Shown: piece after piece, positions 1-4,982 of the stretch
Layout: every line of letters starts with the position of its first letter
Position numbering within the stretch: position 1 is the first letter of the stretch
Source: an uncultured Gammaproteobacteria bacterium
GTDB lineage: Bacteria; Pseudomonadota; Gammaproteobacteria; Coxiellales; Coxiellaceae
Direction of reading: 5' to 3'
DNA length: 6,593 nucleotides
Assembly (NCBI GenBank): GCA_903870185.1
Contig: CAIQCE010000112.1
Coordinates: 1-6,593, forward strand
The notes under the pieces: generated by a model
Seen by the model: only the letters and a program-made list of their open reading frames with translations
Database searches by the model: none
Told to the model about the DNA's origin: nothing
Position numbers and translations under genes: made by a program

Positions 1-1106
1 AGATTGATGGTAGCAGGAGCTACCTGATCCCGAATAGCTAAAATTGAAAATATCGCTTCTACAGCGCCTGCAGCACCCAGTAAGTGCCCTATCTGAGACT
101 TAATAGAACTAATAGGGACTTTCTTTGCATTAACCCCCATGACCTTTTTAATGGCCAAAGCTTCTGTTTTGTCACCTGCAATAGTTGAAGTACCATGAGC
201 ATTGATATAACTAACATCTGCAGGATTCATCTTGGCATCTTTAAGTGCATTATTGATGCAAAGTTGAAAGCCTTTTCCATTCTCTTCTGGCAAAGTGATA
301 TGAGATGCATCAGCACTCATCCCAAATCCAGCTAATTCTGCATAAATTCGAGCGCCACGTTTTTTAGCATGCTCCAATTCTTCTAAAACCAAAACTCCAG
401 CACCCTCACCAATCACGAATCCATCACGATCCTTATCCCAAGGTCGGCTAGCTTGTTCTGGTGCATCATTACGTGTTGATAGAGATCGAGCCGCATTAAA
501 GCCTGAAACTCCCATTTCTGAGGTAATCATTTCAGTACCACCAGCTAACATAACATCAGCATCCCCATACACAATCATTCTAGCCGCTTGACCAATATTG
601 TGAGATCCAGTCGTACAGGCCGTTACTACAGAAATGCTGGGTCCACGAAACCCTGATTTTATCGAGACGTATCCTGGCGCCATATTGATAATTCCGCCGG
701 TAATAAAGAAAGGAGATAATTTTTTGGGGTATTCAATAACTGGCTTCTTAAGAAATTCTTCGAGCCAAGTCATCGGACCAATGCCTGCCCCAATCGCGAT
801 ACCTGCTCGCGCTGCATTTTGTTCATCGACTATAAAGCCTGAATCATCTAATGCTTGTTTTGCAGCAACCCCTGCATATTGAACGAAAATATCGATTCGT
901 CGTTGTTCCCTTAAATCGAAAACAGGACTAGGATCAAAATCACGAACCTCGGCAGCTATTTGAGTGAGTAAATTAGAAGAGTCAAAGCGAGTAATTTTTC
1001 TAACCCCACTTTTACCTTGCAAAATGGAATCCCAGGCTTCAGCAACCGTATTACCCAGCGGGGTGATAGCACCCATACCTGTGATCACCACCCGCCTTTC
1101 GCTCAA
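1..1106 (-). CDS. fabF: 3-oxoacyl-ACP synthase II (FabF), C-terminus beyond window
   Basis: This is the elongating condensing enzyme of type II fatty acid synthesis; it condenses malonyl-ACP with acyl-ACP in the cytoplasm. The reverse-strand frame stays open for 368 codons and runs off the left edge. The family is usually about 410 residues, so roughly 45 are missing. The thiolase-fold triad is complete: Cys164 in TACTTGSHNIG, His304 in NAHGTST and His341 in KSQIGH, with Lys336 beside it. SRPWDKDRDGF and LLGAAGAVE are also typical. The start is TTG at 1106: an in-frame TGA lies nine codons upstream with no ATG or GTG between them, GGAG sits six bases before the TTG, and residue 2 onward (SERRVVITG) matches the family's N-terminus. 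The gene begins 34 bases after acpP with no visible terminator, so co-transcription is likely. The active-site segment SIKSQIGH departs from the usual STKSMTGH. Confidence 0.96.
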   Translation of the reverse strand, partial: MSERRVVITGMGAITPLGNTVAEAWDSILQGKSGVRKITRFDSSNLLTQIAAEVRDFDPSPVFDLREQRRIDIFVQYAGVAAKQALDDSGFIVDEQNAARAGIAIGAGIGPMTWLEEFLKKPVIEYPKKLSPFFITGGIINMAPGYVSIKSGFRGPSISVVTACTTGSHNIGQAARMIVYGDADVMLAGGTEMITSEMGVSGFNAARSLSTRNDAPEQASRPWDKDRDGFVIGEGAGVLVLEELEHAKKRGARIYAELAGFGMSADASHITLPEENGKGFQLCINNALKDAKMNPADVSYINAHGTSTIAGDKTEALAIKKVMGVNAKKVPISSIKSQIGHLLGAAGAVEAIFSILAIRDQVAPATIN

Positions 1107-1110
1107 TTTA

Positions 1111-1116
1111 TTCTCC
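1111..1116 (-). promoter_or_regulatory. Ribosome binding site deciding the fabF TTG start
   Basis: The minus strand reads GGAGAA here; the core GGAG ends six bases before TTG at 1104-1106. This spacing is ideal, and no ATG or GTG exists between the upstream in-frame TGA and this TTG. The site therefore supports a non-ATG start for fabF. Confidence 0.75.
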
Positions 1117-1140
1117 GAGGTATCTTGATCTCAAATTGAA

Positions 1141-1383
1141 TTATGCAGCTTCTGAACGAGCCTTGACATAATCAATCGCTTGTTGAACTGTTGCAATTTT
1201 TTCAGCATCTTCATCGGGAATTTCAGTTTCGAAAGCATCTTCAAGAGCCATAACCAATTCCACTGTGTCTAAGGAATCAGCTCCCAAGTCATCTACGAAA
1301 GAAGCTTCTAGCGTTACTTCTGCTTCTGGAACATTTAAACGAATTGCCACAATCTCTTTAACGCGTTCTTCAATAGTTGCCAT
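1141..1383 (-). CDS. acpP: Acyl carrier protein AcpP
   Basis: This is the small acidic carrier that holds growing acyl chains on a 4'-phosphopantetheine arm during fatty acid synthesis and delivers them to PlsX, lipid A and other pathways. With the ATG at 1383 it has 80 residues, against 78 in E. coli. The modification motif GADSLDTVELVM places the prosthetic serine at residue 37, the same number as in E. coli, and EIPDEDAEKI forms the usual acidic recognition helix region. The start is ambiguous. A GTG two codons upstream (1389) is in frame and lies five bases from the GAGG Shine-Dalgarno, whereas the ATG lies eleven bases from it. I prefer the ATG because MATIEERV matches the family N-terminus and serine numbering. 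The gene sits between fabG and fabF but has its own upstream control region of about 130 bases. Confidence 0.97.
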   Translation of the reverse strand: MATIEERVKEIVAIRLNVPEAEVTLEASFVDDLGADSLDTVELVMALEDAFETEIPDEDAEKIATVQQAIDYVKARSEAA

Positions 1384-1391
1384 AATCACTG

Positions 1392-1399
1392 TTTCCTCT
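1392..1399 (-). promoter_or_regulatory. acpP ribosome binding site
   Basis: AGAGGAAA on the minus strand is a good Shine-Dalgarno. GAGG ends five bases before the GTG at 1389 and eleven bases before the ATG at 1383. Spacing alone favours GTG, while protein alignment favours ATG; both starts may be used. Confidence 0.6.
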
Positions 1400-1432
1400 G
1401 CTGTTATAAAAAAATCGATCCAAGATGGTAAA

Positions 1433-1446
1433 GATTCTCAAGAATC
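1433..1446. repeat. Dyad GATTCT-CA-AGAATC in acpP leader
   Basis: This is a perfect inverted repeat with 6-base arms and a 2-base centre, lying about 15-28 bases downstream of the predicted acpP transcription start. It may be an operator half of a pair with the related dyad at 1468-1480. In RNA it could form only a small 5-bp hairpin with a 4-base loop. It lacks the long stem and U-run of a terminator. Confidence 0.5.
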
Positions 1447-1467
1447 CCTCTAATTTCGAACCAATAG

Positions 1468-1480
1468 ATTCTATTAGAAT
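1468..1480. repeat. Dyad ATTCTA-T-TAGAAT overlapping the acpP -10 box
   Basis: This is a perfect inverted repeat with 6-base arms around one central base. Its left arm is exactly the predicted -10 hexamer of the acpP promoter. It shares the GATTCT word (1467-1472) with the dyad at 1433-1446, and the two centres are about 34 bases apart. A protein bound here would block RNA polymerase. The regulator is unknown. Confidence 0.45.
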
Positions 1481-1495
1481 GCCTAAAACTTGCAA
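1468..1495 (-). promoter_or_regulatory. Candidate sigma70 promoter of acpP
   Basis: On the minus strand TTGCAA (1490-1495) is followed after 16 bases by TAGAAT (1468-1473), which matches TATAAT at five of six positions. Transcription would start near 1461, giving an acpP leader of about 78 bases. The location in the only long gap of the cluster fits the need for ACP in excess over the enzymes. The -35 box lies in a 10-bp palindrome ACTTGCAAGT (1488-1497). Confidence 0.55.
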
Positions 1496-1519
1496 GTAAA
1501 AATTTGAGGGCTGCTGAAC

Positions 1520-2266
1520 TTAACCCATAAACATGCCGCCATTGACCTGCAATGTTTCACCTGTAATATAAGAAGCCAATGGAGAAGCTAAAAAGCCAAC
1601 AGCATTCGCAATTTCTTCTGGCTGCCCCACTCGTCGCATAGGGATTTTTTGGTTAATCAATTCCTGTTGTTTTTCCGATAAATTACGAGTCATATCAGTA
1701 TCAATAAAACCTGGAGCGACGCAATTTGCCGTAATTCCATATCCTGCAACTTCCTGAGCTGTCGTTTTAGTAAACGCAATAACTCCCGCTTTTGCGGCAG
1801 TATAATTAGCCTGACCAAAGTTACCCGTCATAGCCACTACGGATGCAATATTGATAATTCGTCCCCAGTGGGCTTTCACCATCGGTTTTAAACAAGCTTT
1901 TGTGACTCTAAATACAGCGTTTAAGTTGGTCTCAATGACTTCGTTCCACTGATCCGCTTTCATTCTGAGTAGAATATTATCCCTAGTAACAGCAGCATTA
2001 TTCACTAAAATCAATGGGGCACCCCCATGATCAACTCCAATACTATGCAGCACTCGCTCAATGGCCTCAGGATCACAAACATTCATGGCATAGCCAGAAC
2101 CTTTGATACCATGTTCTTTCAAATATTCATTGATTTTGGCAGCGCCGTCCTCAGTTGTTGCAGTAGCCGCTACTATCGCTCCCATTTTGCCCAGAGCAAT
2201 TGCAACCGCTTGACCAATCCCTCGAGTTCCGCCAGTAACTAACGCAATTTTAGTGCTTAATGTCAT
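1520..2266 (-). CDS. fabG: 3-oxoacyl-ACP reductase FabG
   Basis: This is the NADPH-dependent reductase that converts 3-oxoacyl-ACP to 3-hydroxyacyl-ACP, the first reduction of each elongation cycle. It is a classical short-chain dehydrogenase of 248 residues, close to the family's 244-248. The cofactor motif TGGTRGIG is at 11-18. The catalytic set is Asn114, Ser142, Tyr155 and Lys159 (YTAAK). PGFIDTDMT (185-193) and the C-terminus YITGETLQVNGGMFMG are characteristic of FabG rather than of other SDRs. The structural motif NNAG reads NNAA (89-92), an unusual but tolerable change. The gene starts three bases after the fabD stop, and its AGAGGAG Shine-Dalgarno lies inside the last codons of fabD, so the two are probably translationally coupled. 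A 130-base gap separates it from acpP. Confidence 0.97.
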   Translation of the reverse strand: MTLSTKIALVTGGTRGIGQAVAIALGKMGAIVAATATTEDGAAKINEYLKEHGIKGSGYAMNVCDPEAIERVLHSIGVDHGGAPLILVNNAAVTRDNILLRMKADQWNEVIETNLNAVFRVTKACLKPMVKAHWGRIINIASVVAMTGNFGQANYTAAKAGVIAFTKTTAQEVAGYGITANCVAPGFIDTDMTRNLSEKQQELINQKIPMRRVGQPEEIANAVGFLASPLASYITGETLQVNGGMFMG

Positions 2267-2269
2267 TCA

Positions 2270-3220
2270 TTAATCTCCTCTAGTTGAACATTCGGCTAAT
2301 GCTCCCGCAAGGGAAGCTGAATCATTAACAGGTATCGTAGGAATAGGTTCAATGCGCTTATTAAGTCCTGTTAATACCTTGGAAGGACCGCATTCAATAA
2401 TCAACTGGATGCCTTTCTGAGCAAAGAGTTGAATAGTCTCCACCCAACGAACAGGGCTTATCAATTGTTCGACCAGTAAAGCTCGAATTCGCTCAGGATC
2501 GTCGTGGATACCGACATCCGCATTCTGAACCACGGGAATCTTCGGCGTACTCAAACTGACAGCCTCAAGGCTTCGCTTAAGATGATCAGCTGCCGATTGC
2601 ATCAAGGCACAATGAGAAGGCACACTAACAGGCAGGATTTTAGCTAAACGAGCACCTTGTGCTAAAGCCTCTTTCACTACACGTTCTACTGCGGCTGTTT
2701 GACCTGCCACGACTGTTTGACCTATAGAATTATAATTAGCTGGGCTTACAACTCCATGATGAGAGGCATCCGCACAGAGCTCAACTAACGTGGGCATATC
2801 CAAGCCGACGATTGCAGCCATAGCTCCTTCACCTGGAGAAACAGCTTCTTGCATATATTTTCCGCGTAAAGATACTAATTTCACAGCCTCTGAAAATTTC
2901 AAAGCTTCTGCGCAAACCAAAGCACTGTACTCACCCAAGCTATGACCCGCTAATAAACTAGGTCGAGGTCCTCCTTGAGAAAGCCAGCATCGCCAAACGG
3001 CCACGTCAGCGACTAATAATGCAGGCTGCGTGTAAGTCGTTTGATCTAATTTCTGCTCGGGATCATTTTGAACCAATTCCCATAAATCATAATGCAAAAC
3101 CTGGCTGGCTTCTTCAAACAAAGCTTTAACCTCAGGGAATTGAGTGGCTAACTCAGCCAACATGCCCACGCTTTGTGAACCTTGCCCAGGAAATACCATC
3201 GCAAGCACTTTTGAACTCAT
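2270..3220 (-). CDS. fabD: Malonyl-CoA:ACP transacylase FabD
   Basis: FabD transfers the malonyl group from CoA to acyl carrier protein and supplies the extender unit for FabF-type condensing enzymes. The protein has 316 residues, near the family's usual 310. The N-terminal PGQGSQ motif (11-16) provides the oxyanion-hole Gln13. The nucleophile is Ser94 in GHSLGEYSALVCAEAL, Arg119 would bind the malonyl carboxylate, and His203 in VPSHCALM completes the dyad. The C-terminal IECGPSKVLTGL is typical. AAGGAA precedes the ATG at good distance. It begins 14 bases after plsX, in the place where fabH would normally lie between the two genes, and ends three bases before fabG. Confidence 0.97.
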   Translation of the reverse strand: MSSKVLAMVFPGQGSQSVGMLAELATQFPEVKALFEEASQVLHYDLWELVQNDPEQKLDQTTYTQPALLVADVAVWRCWLSQGGPRPSLLAGHSLGEYSALVCAEALKFSEAVKLVSLRGKYMQEAVSPGEGAMAAIVGLDMPTLVELCADASHHGVVSPANYNSIGQTVVAGQTAAVERVVKEALAQGARLAKILPVSVPSHCALMQSAADHLKRSLEAVSLSTPKIPVVQNADVGIHDDPERIRALLVEQLISPVRWVETIQLFAQKGIQLIIECGPSKVLTGLNKRIEPIPTIPVNDSASLAGALAECSTRGD

Positions 3221-3234
3221 TGAAAATTCCTTAC

Positions 3235-4281
3235 TTAGATTAAGGGGGCTTGGGGTTCTTGCGAATTAGACTCTTCTAAAAGCAAACTGACTCGCTGACG
3301 AATTAATTCTGGAATGTTCTTCTTGGCTTCAATAACCGCTTCTTCTATCGCAACTGCAAATGCCATAATATCTGCACCACCATGACTTTTAATCACAATC
3401 CCTTCTAGGCCCAACAAACTGGCTCCGTTTCGCTCACGAGGATCCATTCGTTTTTTTGCCCGAGATAAATAAGGATACGCGGCTAAGGCTGCTAATTTCC
3501 CGAATATACCTCGTTGAAATTCTTCTTTAAAAAAATGACTGATCAGTTTAGAAATTCCCTCTACGCTCTTCAGCATCACATTGCCGACAAAACCATCGCA
3601 CACCACTACATCAGCCACACCTGCAAACACTGCATTACCTTCTACGTAACCAATGTAATTTAAAGCTGAATTCTGGCTTAAAAGCTGGGCAGTTTCCTTG
3701 ACCAATCCATTGCCCTTGATTTGCTCTTCACCAATATTAATTAATCCCACTCTAGGATTAGGAATATTATCGACAGCACTGGCAACCACTGAGCCCATCA
3801 CGCCAAATTGATAAAGCTGTTCTGCGCTAGAATCCACATTAGCACCCAAGTCTAATATTCTGACTTCTTTGCCAGTTAAAGTTGGCAAACGTGCCATAAT
3901 AGCGGGCCTATCGATTCCAGGAAGTGTTTTTAATACAAAGCGAGCGGTTGCCATCAAGGCACCCGTATTTCCAGCGCTGACACAAGCCTGTGCAATATTA
4001 TTTTTAACTAAATTGATGCAGACTCGCATCGAGGAATCTTTTTTATAGCGCAGCGCTATGGCAGGAGATTCATCCATAGTCACTTGCTGAGAGGCATGAT
4101 GAACTTCAATCCGATCTTTTAAATCGTCTAGACCCAACAGAAGTGGCTCTATGATCTCTTGCCTACCGACTAAGATTAACTTCAGCTCAGGGTGTAGTTT
4201 TAAAACATTAAGTGAGGCAGGGACAACCACCTGAGGACCGTGATCCCCACCCATAGCATCCACTGCGATAGTGATTGACAT
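3235..4281 (-). CDS. plsX: Phosphate acyltransferase PlsX
   Basis: PlsX makes acyl-phosphate from acyl-ACP and inorganic phosphate, which PlsY then uses to acylate glycerol-3-phosphate; it therefore links the neighbouring fatty acid genes to phospholipid synthesis. It is a soluble enzyme that binds the membrane peripherally. The 348 residues match the family length. Diagnostic stretches are VDAMGGDHGP (7-16), SAGNTGALMA (102-111), DLGANVD (144-150), NIGEEQIKGN (182-191), DGFVGNV (229-235) and GLEGIVIKSHGGAD (291-304). No key segment is missing. AGGA lies four bases before the ATG, and only nine bases separate it from rpmF, so it is almost certainly co-transcribed with rpmF and yceD. Confidence 0.97.
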   Translation of the reverse strand: MSITIAVDAMGGDHGPQVVVPASLNVLKLHPELKLILVGRQEIIEPLLLGLDDLKDRIEVHHASQQVTMDESPAIALRYKKDSSMRVCINLVKNNIAQACVSAGNTGALMATARFVLKTLPGIDRPAIMARLPTLTGKEVRILDLGANVDSSAEQLYQFGVMGSVVASAVDNIPNPRVGLINIGEEQIKGNGLVKETAQLLSQNSALNYIGYVEGNAVFAGVADVVVCDGFVGNVMLKSVEGISKLISHFFKEEFQRGIFGKLAALAAYPYLSRAKKRMDPRERNGASLLGLEGIVIKSHGGADIMAFAVAIEEAVIEAKKNIPELIRQRVSLLLEESNSQEPQAPLI

Positions 4282-4290
4282 CGAATCCTA

Positions 4291-4482
4291 CTACTCTTCT
4301 TCAACACTCTCGTTAATCTTAATAACCTGACGGCCTCGGTAAAAACCTTCCGCTGTCATATGGTGGCGACGGTGTGTTTCACCTGTAGTAGGATCTACAG
4401 ACAAACATTCAGCTGTTAAAGCATCATGTGCTCGTCGCATATCTCTTCTAGAACGAGATTTTTTATTCTGTTGTACAGCCAT
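4291..4482 (-). CDS. rpmF: 50S ribosomal protein bL32
   Basis: This is a small basic protein of the large ribosomal subunit. The N-terminal MAVQQNKKSRSRRDMRRAHDA is the canonical bL32 opening, and the later HRRHHMTAEGFYRGRQVI matches the rest of the family. It belongs to the zinc-free type, with one Cys and no CxxC pairs. At 63 residues it is about six longer than the 57-residue E. coli protein; the extra part is an acidic tail ending ESVEEE, unusual for an RNA-binding protein. GGAG lies seven bases before the ATG. It sits 27 bases after yceD and nine before plsX, the conserved arrangement that ties ribosome and lipid synthesis to one transcript. Confidence 0.97.
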   Translation of the reverse strand: MAVQQNKKSRSRRDMRRAHDALTAECLSVDPTTGETHRRHHMTAEGFYRGRQVIKINESVEEE

Positions 4483-4509
4483 TTCTTAACTCCACTTTAC
4501 TTCTACACT

Positions 4510-4944
4510 TTAAGAAAAAGAACATTCCCCTATGGGGTGCTTGGCAAACATAGGTAATACCAAAATTAATTCTTCTTCCACCAAATCGATCAAAGCCACC
4601 ATATGATCCTCATCGAGCATCAGTGGCTCATATTCAGATGACAGCTTAGCTGCAGCTGAATCACTCATCACCGGGCTTAAAACCGGATGAGCCTCCAAAT
4701 GGATAACCACACCCTTCTCACACCTTTGACAAGGAAGCTCCACTTCGGCGGCAATTTTACCACGAACCCAGCAACATTGCTGCTGATCTCGTCCAAATTG
4801 CAAATCAACCCTTACCTGGCCTACCGTATGGTTCAATAAAGGCGCCAGCCGGGGCATTTTCGACAATTCCAACAGACCCTGTAATTCAGCCATTTGATTA
4901 GCCAAAACAAAGGGGTTAATAACTCTTGGAAGCGTCTCTTTCAT
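4510..4944 (-). CDS. yceD: YceD/DUF177 family protein, short C-terminus
   Basis: This is a member of the DUF177 family, conserved next to rpmF in most bacteria and linked in the literature to 23S rRNA maturation or accumulation; the molecular activity is not firmly known. The N-terminal LPRVINPFVLANQ and LQGLLELSKMPRL segments, the central Cys pair LPCQRC (Cys72, Cys75) and the acidic stretch VEEELILVLPM (122-132) are family hallmarks. The protein has 144 residues, while the E. coli protein has 173. It stops just after the HxxxEC segment and lacks the tail that normally ends in an NPFAVL-like motif. No frameshift restores this tail in the 27 bases before rpmF. No in-frame start lies between the upstream TAA and this ATG. 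There is no clear Shine-Dalgarno, because the promoter lies almost on the start codon. Confidence 0.88.
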   Translation of the reverse strand: MKETLPRVINPFVLANQMAELQGLLELSKMPRLAPLLNHTVGQVRVDLQFGRDQQQCCWVRGKIAAEVELPCQRCEKGVVIHLEAHPVLSPVMSDSAAAKLSSEYEPLMLDEDHMVALIDLVEEELILVLPMFAKHPIGECSFS

Positions 4945-4953
4945 GAAGCGCGC

Positions 4954-4982
4954 ATCTTAGCCTTATCAGTTGGAGGTGTCAA
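4954..4982 (-). promoter_or_regulatory. Strong sigma70 promoter for yceD-rpmF-plsX-fabDG
   Basis: The minus strand has a perfect TTGACA (4977-4982), a 17-base spacer and TAAGAT (4954-4959), followed by GCGCGC. The -35 overlaps the TGA of the upstream orphan gene. The predicted start is at about 4944-4947, leaving zero to three bases of leader before the yceD ATG. The GC-rich stretch after the -10 resembles discriminators of stringently controlled ribosomal promoters, which would suit an operon that contains rpmF. This regulation is inferred, not shown. Confidence 0.75.

Noticed and set aside
634..882. Open frame of 82 codons on the plus strand
   Set aside because: It lies wholly inside fabF on the opposite strand and its peptide has no recognisable character.
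1265..1453. Open frame of 62 codons on the plus strand
   Set aside because: It overlaps acpP antisense; the acpP reading is unmistakable and this frame has no support.
1453..1462. tRNA T-loop-like sequence GGTTCGAAAT on the minus strand in the acpP gap
   Set aside because: No acceptor stem, anticodon arm or D arm can be formed around it.
2027..2242. Open frame of 71 codons on the plus strand
   Set aside because: It is antisense to the conserved N-terminal part of fabG and is a shadow.
4941..4955. Four-codon mini-ORF (ATG CGC GCT TCA TGA) overlapping the yceD start
   Set aside because: It begins inside the predicted -10 box, so it would not be in the transcript from that promoter.
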